NCBI GenBank assembly: GCA_030159075.1
Contig: BROG01000026.1
Location: 2,145,001-2,209,000, forward strand
DNA length: 64,000 nt
Direction: 5' to 3'
DNA from: Atrina japonica
Taxonomy: Eukaryota; Mollusca; Bivalvia; Pterioida; Pinnidae
Made by a program: the position numbers and the translations under genes. Positions 24,785 through 34,839 of the stretch are shown here, piece by piece (within the stretch, counting starts at the first letter, position 1; each line of letters starts with the position of its first letter). The notes beneath the pieces were generated by a model, which did not search any database, had not been told where the DNA came from, and worked only from the letters and a program-made list of their open reading frames with translations.

Positions 24785-24876
24785 TTAACTCACTCGCCCC
24801 TTAAGACACATTTAGACCTTTTCTAATTCATTGATTTACAGAGGAGTCTATTGTTTTGTAGGGGTTGAAGAGTTAA
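24785..24876 (+). repeat. TTAACTC...GAGTTAA dispersed repeat
   Basis: Same ~90-bp unit as at 489-579: inverted ends, CACATTTAGACC, ATTGATTTACAGAGGAGTC, TAGGGGTTGAAGAGTTAA. Confidence 0.8.
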
Positions 24877-25189
24877 TGCATGCCTAATTGAGTAATTGGA
24901 GTAACCTCCCTTTGTCTTGAAGAATGATTTATTTTATGATAAATAGGCACAAGTATAATAAAACAAGGATCAATCACTATGTTGTGGGAGGGTCTCAGCC
25001 TCTGTCTGTTGCCTTTAGCTCTGCTGTGAGAAGACTGTAGATTATTGCATTGTAACTTCACATGGTGGGAGAACATGATGATATTATTTGACTATGATCA
25101 CTCTCACCTTGACATTCACCTTTGTTCTTGACCTTGACCTTTGAAATACAATGATACTCAATTCAGCCATATCGCCATCAGTGGTTACT

Positions 25190-25405
25190 TGTTCTGTTAT
25201 ATGGTGGCAGCAATTTTTTTAATGGTGCAGGAAACCAGGTTACAATGCACCTGGGATTGGAGTCCATCTGCCTACTGCAGGTAAACTTGGGAAAATGTTT
25301 TCACAAAATCATCTAAGGTTGTAGCAAGGGATCGAACTCGCACTTACTAGAGGTGAGGGACTTGATGGTTTATAGCATGGTTCTCTGAGATGTTGTTCAT
25401 TACAC
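25190..25405 (-). mobile_element. tRNA-derived SINE, minus strand, decayed
   Basis: Shares TAAACTTGGGAAAATGTTTT and the GGATCGAACTCGCACT B-box remnant (on +) with the SINE at 5075-5330. Confidence 0.6.
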
Positions 25406-25482
25406 AGACACAAAAACTGTATGAAAATGCAAATGATAAAAAGAAAACATAAGGAGGAATAAGAAGAAGCAAGGGGAAAAAA

Positions 25483-26641
25483 GGGTTTGACCCTGAACCC
25501 ATCACTCACAAGGGACCAATAAAGAATTTGACCCTGAAACCATCACTCACAAGGGACCAATGGAAGGTTTGACCCTGAACCCATCACTCACTTGACCCTG
25601 AACCCATCACTCACTTGACCCTGAACCCATCACTCACATGGGACCAATAAAGGGTTTGACCCTGAACCCATCACTCACAAGGGACCAATGGAGGGTTTGA
25701 CCCTGAACCCATCACTCACTTGACCCTGAACCCATCACTCACAAGGGACCAATAAAGGGTTTGACCCTGAACCCATCACTCACAAGGGACCAATAAATGG
25801 TTTGACTCTGAACCCATCACTCACAAGGGACCAATAAATGGTTTGACTCTGAACCCATCACTCACAAGGGACCAATAAATGGTTTAACCCTGAACCCATC
25901 ACTCACAAGGGACCAATAAATGGTTTGACCCTAAACCCATCACTCACAAGGGACCAATAAATGGTTTGACCCTGAACCCATCACTCACTTGACCCTGAAC
26001 CCATCACTCACAAGGGACAATAAAGGGTTTGACCCTGAACCCATCACTCACATGGGACCAATAAATGGTTTGACTCTGAACCCATCACTCACAAGGGACC
26101 AATAAATGGTTTGACCCTGAACCCATCACTCACAAGGGACCAATGGAGGGTTTGACCCTGAACCCATCACTCACAAGGGACCAATGGAGGGTTTGACCCT
26201 GAACCCATCACTCACAAGGGACCAATAAATGGTTTGATCCTGAACCCATCACTCACAAGGGACCAATGGAAGGTTTGACCCTGAACCCATCATTCACAAA
26301 GAACCAATGGAGGGTTTGACCCTGAACCCATCACTCACAAGACCCGAACCAATGGAGGGTTTGACCCTGAACCCATCACTCACAAGGGACCAATAAAGGG
26401 TTTGATCCTGAACCCATCACTCACAAGGGACCAATGGAAGGTTTGACCCTGAACCCATCATTCACAAGGAACCAATGGAGGGTTTGACCCTGAACCCATC
26501 ACTCACAAGGGACCAATGGAGGGTTTGACCCTGAACCCATCACTCACAAGGGACCAATGGAAGGTTTGACCCTGAACCCATCACTCACAAGGGACCAATG
26601 GAGGGTTTGACCCTGAACCCATCACTCACAAGAGACCAATA
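25483..26641 (+). repeat. 41-bp minisatellite with 23-bp short units, about 28 copies
   Basis: Unit GGACCAATGGAGGGTTTGAC plus CCTGAACCCATCACTCACAAG. Some copies insert a 23-bp partial unit (TTGACCCTGAACCCATCACT plus CAC). Sub-blocks differ by AATAAATGG versus AATGGAGGG. Not CRISPR: there are no unique spacers. Confidence 0.96.
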
Positions 26642-27120
26642 AATGCTGGAATTTTAATGACTTCAATGACACAAAAAATATCCCACAAAGAAAGTGTTTG
26701 TTTTTACTTACCCGGTATATGATTCCTGTAATGATTAAGTATGTCCAAGTACTAGTCTGTATCATCCTTATCTAGTATCAGGTAGGCAAGTGTGTTGATT
26801 TAACCTGATGTTGACAAATAACACTGGATCCATTACGGTTAAATAGTTAAGTTGGCTTGTAGTATAATGTTGTCAATTTACATCAGGTACAACTCTGTGT
26901 ACCAACAAACTGATTACTTTACTTTGCTTTTGAAGTAACATTTGGTTGTTTAACATATCTTAATGTTTGTCAATCCTGGTGTTTTTTATTTAAAAGCAGT
27001 GACAGCCGAGAATGTGTGACACGATGGCTACTTAAATGTATGTACAGAATGCCTCTTTGTTAGTTTTTTTTTATTCTAATAACATTTTTCTCTTTTTCAG
27101 TTTGTTGTTTTATTCATATA
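26642..27120. other. Intergenic or upstream of the candidate first exon
   Basis: Unrecognised. Just before the candidate exon, TTTTTCTCTTTTTCAG (ending 27100) is a second possible acceptor. No TATA-like promoter I would defend. Confidence 0.4.
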
Positions 27121-27130
27121 AAAATTTCAG

Positions 27131-27217
27131 ATACCAAAGTATAAATCAATAGAATGTCCAGGACATAGATACAAATCTGGTAAAAATGGACAAAGACGGA
27201 CCTCTGGAAACCAAGAG
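27131..27217 (+). CDS. Candidate first coding exon of the LIM gene (5' UTR plus about 11 codons)
   Basis: An acceptor-like TTTCAG ends at 27130. About 55 bases later an ATG at 27186 in a good context (AAAAATGG) opens MDKDGPLETK, followed by AG and a GT at 27218. The two leftover bases AG plus the first G of the 30748 exon give AGG (Arg), so the phase fits. Coding starts at 27186; 27131-27185 would be 5' UTR. Against it: the exon is tiny, the donor (AG|GTGTGT) is only fair, and its last ~12 bases (CTGGAAACC...) look like the left terminus of the MITE holding the 56-bp array that begins three bases later. It may be an exonised transposon edge or a coincidence. If real, the codons visible to 53676 would number 212, with the LIM finger starting at residue 179. 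Confidence 0.35.
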
Positions 27218-28987
27218 GTGTGTTGAAAGATCACCTGTCTTTTATATGGTTAAATAATCCATCAAATAAAACCTGTCTCAAGAGATCACCTGTCTTTTTT
27301 TTATTAAATAATCTGTTAAATAAAACATCTCTTGAGAGACCACCTGTCTTTTTATATGGTTAAATAATTTGTTACATAAAACCTGTCTCAAGAGATCACC
27401 TGTCTTTTTATATAGTTAAATAATCCATCAAATAAAACCTCTCTTGAGAGACCACCTGTCTTTTTATATGGTTAAATAATTTGTTACATAAAACCTGTCT
27501 CAAGAGATCACCTGTCTTTTTATATAGTTAAATAATCCATCAAATAAAACCTCTCTTGAGAGACCACCTGTCCTTTTTATATGGTTAAATAATTTGTTAC
27601 ATAAAACCTGTCTCAAGAGATCACCTGTCTTTTTTATATAGTTAAATAATTCCATCAAATAAAACCTCTCTTGAGAGACCACACCTGTCTTTTTATATGG
27701 TTAAATAATTTTGTTACATAAAACCTGTCTCAAGAGATCACCTGTCTTTTTTATATAGTTAAATAATCCATCAAATAAAACCTCTCTTGAGAGACCACCT
27801 GTCTTTTTATATGGGTTAAATAATTTGTTATATAAAACCTGTCTCAAGAGATCACCTGTCTTTTTATATAGTTAAATAATCCATCAAATAAAACCTCTCT
27901 TGAGAGATCACCTGTCTTTTTATATGGTTAAATAATCTGTTAAATAAAACCTCTCTAGAGAGATCACTTGTCTTTTTATATGGTTAAATAATCTGTCAAA
28001 TAAAACCTGTCTCAAGAGATCACCTGTCTTTTTATATAGTTAAATAATCCATCAAATAAAACCTCTCTTGAGAGACCACCTGTCTTTTTATATGGTTAAA
28101 TAATCTGTCAAATAAAACCTCTCTTGAGAGATCACCTGTCTTTTTATATGGTTAAATAATCTGTTAAATAAAACCTGTCTTAAGAGACCACCTGTATTTT
28201 TATATGGTTAAATAATCTGTCAGATAAAACCTCTCTTGAGAGATCACCTGTCTCTTTATATGGTTAGATAATCTGTCAAATAAAACCTCTCTTGAGAGAT
28301 CACCTGTCTTTTTATATGGTTAAATAATCTGTTAAATAAAACCTGTCTCAAGAGACCATCTGTCTTTTTATATGGTTAAATAATCTGTCAAATAAAACCT
28401 CTCTTGGGAGATCACCTGTCTTTTTATATGGTTAAATAATCTGTTAAATAAAACCTGTCTCAAGAGACCACCTGTCTTTTTATATGGTTAAATAATCTGT
28501 CAAATAAAACCTCTCTTGAGAGATCACCTGTCTTTTTATATGGTTAAATAATCTGTTAAATAAAACCTGTCTCAAGAGACCACCTGTCTTTTTATATGGT
28601 TAAATAATCTGTCAAATAAAACCTCTCTTGAGAGATCACCTGTCTTTTTATATGGTTAAATAATCTGTCAAATAAAACCTGTCTAGAGAGATCACCTGTC
28701 TTTTTATATGGTTAAATAATCTGTTAAATAAAACCTGTCTCAAGAGACCACCTGTCTTTTTATATGGTTAAATAATCTGTCAAATAAAACCTCTCTTGAG
28801 AGATCACCTGTCTTTTTATATGGTTAAATAATCTGTCAAATAAAACCTGTCTAGAGAGATCACCTGTCTTTTTATATGGTTAAATAATCTGTCAAATAAA
28901 ACCTCTCTAGAGAGATCACCTGTCTTGAGACACCAGTTTAGTGGCAGATGGGAGGGAGGGGGTCTCTCAACACGGTTTCCATTGTAT
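27203..28987 (+). mobile_element. TACAGTGGAACCTG-family MITE swollen by a 56-bp internal satellite
   Basis: Outer ends TGGAAACC...GTGTTGAAAGATCACC and GGTCTCTCAACACGGTTTCC plus ATTGTA are inverted matches, and the family's TTTAGTGGCAGATGGG motif lies inside the right end. Between them sits the 56-bp array. The left terminal bases are altered and overlap the candidate first exon. Confidence 0.75.
27221..28930 (+). repeat. 56-bp minisatellite, about 31 copies, dimeric higher-order pattern
   Basis: Unit GAGAGATCACCTGTCTTTTT plus ATATGGTTAAATAATCTGTC plus AAATAAAACCTCTCTT. Units with CCTCTCTTGAGAGATC alternate with units carrying CCTGTCTCAAGAGACC, giving a 112-bp period over much of 27.3-28.8 kb. 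Variants CCATCAAATAAAAC and TTGTTACATAAAAC mark the proximal third. Confidence 0.96.
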
Positions 28988-29059
28988 TTATATTGGTCAG
29001 ATTGTAGATCTATAAATTGGTGGTGTCTATCAACCCATCTGTGTCAACAATTCTGTATA

Positions 29060-29210
29060 GGCTGTAGCACTTAGTCCTGTTTAAAAGTTTATTTATTTTA
29101 CAATTAATAACTGACAGGTTATGTCAACTCCTATAAATGTCTCATGCCGGCTCTGATGTTGGTGTAAGGGGTCCTTGCTGTGGGAGGAAACTGCAGTTCT
29201 TGGATAGTTC
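29060..29210 (-). mobile_element. Truncated SINE, minus strand
   Basis: GGGGTCCTTGCTGTGGGAGG is the reverse complement of the body of the SINE at 2287-2532. Confidence 0.6.
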
Positions 29211-29458
29211 GTGTTCCAACTTTGCAACAGTTTAAAGTATCACATTGTACATGATGGTATAAGTAAACTATGATTTTGATCTTTTAATATGACCTTCACC
29301 TTTGACCTTGAACTCAATGATGACATTAGTTATATATGATGTTAATTTTTTCCAGTGACAGTCACCTTTGATTGAAATACAATGCTTCACAATTCAGCCA
29401 TACAGCCTTCGGCAGTTTCTTTTTATATTTTGGTATAGGCCTATAATATTTGTAAAAA

Positions 29459-29803
29459 GGGGCATTAGCTGTATTTACCGATGTTTTTAATTATATTTTT
29501 TTCTACTTTCACAACTTGTACTTGACGTAGAACAACAAATAAGAGAGTCGTAAAAATCTGACATTTTTATATATTTTGTGAAAATAAGTCAGGTCAAGTG
29601 TGGTAATCATATACAAATTGTTGCAGTAATCAATTGCAATAGATAAAGTGCCAAATCTGCGTTTTTCAATCAATTTTCACAAAATGTATAGGAATTTGAT
29701 AATTTTTATGCCTCTGTTTATCTCTTTTTTGTTGTTGTATATTAATCCAAGTAGTAAAAAGAGGGGAGAAATTGAAAAAAAAAAAACTACACAGCTAATG
29801 CCA
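29459..29803. mobile_element. GGGCATTAGCTGT-type element, copy 3 (cleanest termini)
   Basis: GGGGCATTAGCTGTATTTACC at the left and ACAGCTAATGCC at the right are inverted repeats of about 12 bp. 345 bp, no coding capacity. Confidence 0.85.
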
Positions 29804-30227
29804 ATTTAACTACTGCTTTTTTGGATGATTTGAAGCCAGGTAAAATCAACAAATCATGGTCCCTTTTATGATTTTATGGTTAAAACACAAAATCTGTGCT
29901 GCAACTGGACATGTTTTATATCATGTATATTGACAGTATATAATTGTAAACAATGATAAAAATGCTTGCTCTGTCTATCTTCAAAACTTGTGTTATTTAT
30001 TTGGTTTTAAAAAATTGGCATCGCAAACCTTCACAGATACACAAACCACTTATTTTTATATTGTCATTTTTATGGAGTCAATTAAATGCGTAAGTTTATT
30101 GACATTGATCATGTGTTAAATATATGTGTGTGTGTATATATATAGATGTTTCTTGTTTATAGACCATACAAACTTATATCTATTTTAGTTTTATTGTTGT
30201 TTAACATCCCCACACAAAGCATAAATA

Positions 30228-30316
30228 TTAACTCATCAAACCCTGAAAAACAATGGACTCTTCTGTAAATCAATGGCTTGGGACAGGCTAAATGTGTCAT
30301 TAGAGGTGAATGAATT
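30228..30316 (-). repeat. TTAACTC...GAGTTAA dispersed repeat, inverted copy
   Basis: TTAACTCATCAAACCCTGAA, then ACTCTTCTGTAAATCAATGG, ending GTGAATGAATT. Confidence 0.8.
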
Positions 30317-30539
30317 GAAATGCATATTGATGCATCTGACTTTCATTGTAACAAAACTTAAATACTATTATTTTTCATTTATCAATCACCCTACACACAG
30401 GTACATGGGTATATTGTATTATCATTTCCCTGACAAAGCACCACTGGTGCCGCAGGCAGTTCTTTGTTATGTTATACATGGTTCACATCTCTCTGTCGTA
30501 AGATGATTTTTAGAATACTGAAAACCATGTATCTAGGTA

Positions 30540-30725
30540 TTGTATTGTTGTTTAACATTCCACTCAAGAATATTTCATTTATATAGAGACGTCACCAAAA
30601 TGCCTGTGACCGGCCATTGAGCATTGAGAGTTCTTTACATGCCGACACCTATGGTGACACAGGACCTTGGTTTTTACTGTCTCATCCGAAGGCCATTTAT
30701 CGAGGAACAAATGTAAGGACTGACT
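30540..30725 (-). mobile_element. SINE 3' part, minus strand, abutting the 30748 exon
   Basis: TTGTTGTTTAACATTCCACT ... GAGACGTCACCAAAATGCC ... GCCGACACCTATGGTGACAC aligns with 31908-32185. The tRNA-like head is missing. It lies about 20 bases before the exon acceptor and accounts for the upstream part of the long open frame there. Confidence 0.7.
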
Positions 30726-30747
30726 CCATTTTTTTTTTAATTTTCAG

Positions 30748-30962
30748 GTCTTTCAAGACGATGAGTTACATGATGAGGTCACAGTGTGTGGAAACATCCT
30801 CTGTTCAACATGACCAAACTGTATTTACCTCTCATTATGACCTCCAGTATGCTGACTGCTCCCTGGAAGGCGAGGATGAGTTTTACAACGAGCAACCGTT
30901 CTGGTACCAGTATTACACTAGATTGTCTCCCTGTCAGGAGGAAGACGAATTGTCCGAGTTTT
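30748..30962 (+). CDS. Probable upstream exon of the LIM-domain gene (acidic, aromatic-rich)
   Basis: The acceptor is a long T tract ending TTTTCAG at 30747 and the donor is TTTT|GTAAGT. The 215-bp exon contributes one base to a preceding codon, 71 whole codons, and one base (T) to the next. That T joins the GG opening the 53286 exon to give TGG (Trp), so phases match exactly. The peptide is Asp/Glu-rich with an aromatic cluster (EDEFYNEQPFWYQYYTRL) and ends EEDELSEF; I recognise no domain. A SINE-derived stretch lies just upstream and its frame runs into the exon, but the exon itself is not repeat-like. If no upstream coding exon exists, translation could start at the ATG at 30761 (MSYMMRSQ). 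The intron to the next firm exon is about 22.3 kb. Confidence 0.6.
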
Positions 30963-31202
30963 GTAAGTTTAATAATGTATGTATTAAAAAACATGTTAAC
31001 CCCTAAGACTGTAATGAATTGGTTTACCCGTATACCTTGAACTTTTTGCCCTTATTTAACTTGCACCTATATTTTTGTTTAGATGGTGTTTTAAACTTTA
31101 TTCTACATTCTTTCAGTCGTATGGTGGTAGCCTGGTTTGAGTTTTTTACCCACTAGTTGACACATGAGCATGGCCATACATACCATCCATGTGATAATGG
31201 AT

Positions 31203-31296
31203 TTAATTCATTAAACCCCCCTAAAAAATAATGGATAATCCTATAAATCAATGACCTAGACCAGTCCAGATTTGTCTAATGGGGTGATTGGGTTAA
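31203..31296 (-). repeat. TTAACTC...GAGTTAA dispersed repeat, decayed inverted copy
   Basis: TAATTCATTAAACCCCCCTA ... AATCAATGACCTAGACCAGT ... GGGTTAA. Confidence 0.65.
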
Positions 31297-31374
31297 GATG
31301 GGGCAAATTTTTTTCCTATTGTAAAAAGGCAAAAATAACCAGGTTTAAACATTTCCAGGTAAACATACTATTAG

Positions 31375-31800
31375 GAATATGCAACACTATGGAACTCACT
31401 ATGTAAGGGATTTGATCCCCACTGGAACCTACGCTAGTTGTGTGTGGAAGTTTTCCACTTTACTTGAAGAAGGCTGATTATTTTTTTCAAAGTATATTGT
31501 AATCAAGTTTCCACTGTACATGAACTATACAAGACAATAAATAACAATAGGAGAGTGCCCAGTTCCATGTAGTTATAATGTACAGGTATAACTTGGCATT
31601 GGTACATGCAATATAAGTATTGTTGTATACCTTTCTATAACACATATTGAAGACAAGTAAGACAAGACTGATACACTTTCACCCTCACCTCACCTTGTAA
31701 TCTCCTCCTCCTCCATAAAAGAAGAGGCCGCTATAGTATAACAGGAAAATTGTTGAGTGTGGCATAAAACATTGTTAAAAAATCAACAACAACAAAACCC
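31375..31800 (+). mobile_element. Decayed SINE, plus strand, possibly split
   Basis: GATTTGATCCCCACTGGAAC is a B-box region matching 45400. GAAAATTGTTGAGTGTGGCA plus TAAAACA near 31750 matches the 3' end of that copy. About 200 bases of unrelated sequence lie between. Confidence 0.5.
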
Positions 31801-31907
31801 AACAAAAAATACCCAAGATTATAGTGGTAGTAATCTTCATTAGACCTACTTAGTAAAGGGAGATAACTCTCACTATCTTCTTCTTATTTTAACTTGTGCT
31901 GTTGTTG

Positions 31908-32187
31908 TATTGTTGTTTAATGTCCCACTCTAGAATCTTTCACTCATATGGGGATGTTACCAATGCTATTGAAGGGCTTCAGAGTTTGGCCTATGCTCGG
32001 CACATACGGCCATTGAACAGTGAGCGTTCTTTGTGCCGACACCTACTGTGACACAGGACCTCAGTTTTCATTGTCTCATCTGAAGGACAGGAATCTGACC
32101 TACCACTGGCTGGACTCGAACTCACGACCTCATGAATCAAGATTGATCGAGAGTCGAGTGCGTTACCGACTGAGACAGGCTGGCTTT
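31908..32187 (-). mobile_element. tRNA-derived SINE, minus strand, near full length
   Basis: The minus strand starts GCCAGCCTGTCTCAGTCGGT (A box) and has GAGTTCGAGTCC (B box). The body contains GGTGTCGGCACAAAG and the 3' end is the TTAAACAACAATACAACAAC type. Confidence 0.82.
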
Positions 32188-32190
32188 ATT

Positions 32191-32280
32191 TTAACTAATC
32201 AATCCCTGAAAAACAATTGACTCTTCTGTAAGTCAATGACTTAGACCAGTCCAAATGTGTCTTTAGAAGTGAATGAATTA
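32191..32280 (-). repeat. TTAACTC...GAGTTAA dispersed repeat, inverted copy
   Basis: TTAACTAATCAATCCCTGAA ... GACTTAGACCAGTCCAAATG ... GTGAATGAATTA, immediately downstream of the SINE. Confidence 0.8.
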
Positions 32281-32647
32281 TGTAGTATTGGAATTCTTTA
32301 TGTCTTTTAATTTTGTGAGCTATCAAACCAAATAGATAGTGTATGTTTTAATGTCAAATTTTCTGCAAAACATATGATAATTGTAGTGTACCGGCCACAG
32401 CTACCACCTTGTTAAGGATGTAGTTTGTCAGTAAAAAGTTTGGGGATTGAAGATGGCAAATGCCAGTGCATGGAGTCATGTTTTACATGTACATTAAAAA
32501 ACAAGACTAATTGTCTTGGGTTTTGACAGGACCGGATGTGCCACTTTATTTTGGTAATGACCTGTACCTATGTCAGATTTGGTGTGACATACCTTAGAAA
32601 TGTCTGTATGTAATTTGATTGCTGTAAGTGAACCATCACCGGGTACT

Positions 32648-32725
32648 ATAGTCAAACTTGTCTATAAAGAATACGCAGGGGAACAGGCAAAAGTACCTGT
32701 TATAGACAGATGGCCTTTATAAAGA
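32648..32725 (+). mobile_element. Fragment of a TAGTCAAACTTGT-type MITE
   Basis: TAGTCAAACTTGTCTATAAAG with TGTTATAGACAGATGGCC and CTTTATAAAG. Related to 56802-56903 and 58546-58715. Confidence 0.5.
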
Positions 32726-33548
32726 GATTCATTAATATATTTATAATTTAATTTTAATAAGATAATAATGTTTATCAAAGTTCATTAAAATATCAGTTTT
32801 TTAAATCTTTGTTTTACATCCGGTCAAGCATTTTTCACTTATAATGGAGATGTCCCAGCTTTAGATGAAGTACCACAGATTTTGACCTGTGTTATGGAGA
32901 GTAATGTTAGTCATAGCAACCGATATTAATTAACTTTGTATGTATCACTGTCCGGGAATGTCCGACATTGGATTAGCAGGAAATTACCACTTACGCTAAT
33001 AATTCCACCACTGGCATTACCCCGCTTACAAAAATGAAAATTGTACGGAAATGAATATTTTGTACTTTCATGCCCATACTGTGTTTCTTGCACTATGGTT
33101 TGAGGTTTCAATGACCAATAACATTGTTTTAAACAAGAAATATTCATACATTTGAAATAGTGGGTCAGGTACACATGTACTTAAATCTAGTAACAGACTG
33201 AGATGGCTCAGGCTGACACATTGCTCTAGCATTAAAACATTTTGGAAGGACTGGTTTCCTGTTTCCTCTTTTATCACATTTTCCCAGTGGAAATTCTTAC
33301 ATTATTAGGCTTACATTATCATGATAATCATATGACAACTAGAGAAAAAGAAAATGACTGGTTTGGGTTATCTTGAAAAAAAATGAGGTCTTATACCAAC
33401 CTACTGTTGTACTCACATACTGGGATGGATGTTTATTGATCCGTCACAAAATAGAGTTTTGAACTTTATTGGGTGATTGGATAAAATATATTAATCTCAA
33501 TAATGACATTATAATATTTGGATACATTCCATACTATTTAATCTATCT

Positions 33549-33554
33549 ATTCAC

Positions 33555-33630
<76 letters not shown>

Positions 33631-33658
33631 TTGTCTGTCTGTCTGTCTGTCTGTCTGA

Positions 33659-33720
<62 letters not shown>

Positions 33721-34000
33721 CTATTTATCTATCTATCTATTTATATATCTATCTATTTGTCTATCTATCTATTTGTCTATCTATTTATCTATCTATCTGT
33801 TTATCTATCTATCTATCTGTCTATCTATTTATCTATCTATCTGTTTATCTATCTATCTGTCTGTCTGTCTATCATGCTGTCTGTTGTACCATCCATCCCT
33901 CCGTCCATTCAATAGTCTATCTGTTGATCTGTTTTCTGTCTGTCTATCTATCTATCTATCAATCTTTCTGTTTATCTATTTGGTCTTTCTGTCTATCATT
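33549..34000 (+). repeat. (CTAT)n/(CTGT)n microsatellite
   Basis: About 80 bases of pure CTAT, then a CTGT block, then mixed CTAT/CTGT/TTTAT. The Tyr-Leu-Ser open frames across it are artefacts. Confidence 0.97.
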
Positions 34001-34745
34001 TGTCACACTTCACTACATGTATAATCCATCGATCAATTGATCACTAAAATCTTTACTTTCAGGGGTGTTTCTTTTTTTCAGGATAAGTTGTAATTGTTGT
34101 AGAATTTAAATCTAAATGATGTATTTTTAATCCCTAGTATAAACAGTACACAGACTTCCCTTTTCATTGATAAGTACATTTCCGTAGCATTACTGTAACT
34201 AAGATATCATTGTAAGTCATGAGAAATCAAATCTGGTCAGATCATTTCAATCCACTTCTTAGAAAATAATATTGAAATATTCAGGACAGCAAAACTTGAT
34301 CCAGTGACAGGGAAATTGATTCCACAGAAATCAAGAAAAATTTAATGTTTCTTATTTGCATGTGAGCTATGTTTAATATGCTTGAATTAACCTAGACATG
34401 TTATTTTACTTATTTGGGGTTATAGGTCTTATAAATTGACCTGGAAACTATTAATCCAGGAAACTGACATGATGAGGCTCCAGAGAGGATAACCAAAAAA
34501 ACAGCTATTAATCACTTTCTCAGAGAAAATATTAAAAATTAATATTTATACATTTCTTGTTTCTCATTTTTTGTATCTCTTTTTCTTTCTACTTTGTATC
34601 AGTGTAATTATTTTTAAGAAGCACTTTCTGTAAGTTTGATAATGAGATCTGGGAAATTTATTATAATAAATCAATGTACAGCCATACATGTTTTTTCTAT
34701 CAATTTCTTTGTTTATTTGTTTGTCATTAAATCAGTGAATAAAAA

Positions 34746-34826
34746 GTGTGTGTGTGTGCAGGTGTTCATGTGTGTGAGTGTGTATGCACGCATGTTCGTG
34801 TGTGTGTGAGTGCACATGTGTGTGTT
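34746..34826 (+). repeat. Imperfect (TG)n
   Basis: GTGTGTGTGTGCAGG, GTGTGTGAGTGTG and similar tracts. Confidence 0.9.
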
Positions 34827-34839
34827 ACATTATATATGG

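Noticed and set aside
25483..26641. CRISPR-like regular array
   Set aside because: The whole unit repeats with no unique spacers, and the context is eukaryotic; it is a minisatellite.
31908..32187. tRNA gene candidates from A/B-box-like sequences (also at 2300, 5300, 38440, 45400)
   Set aside because: Boxes are present but the stems are not maintained and SINE bodies follow; these are tRNA-derived SINEs.
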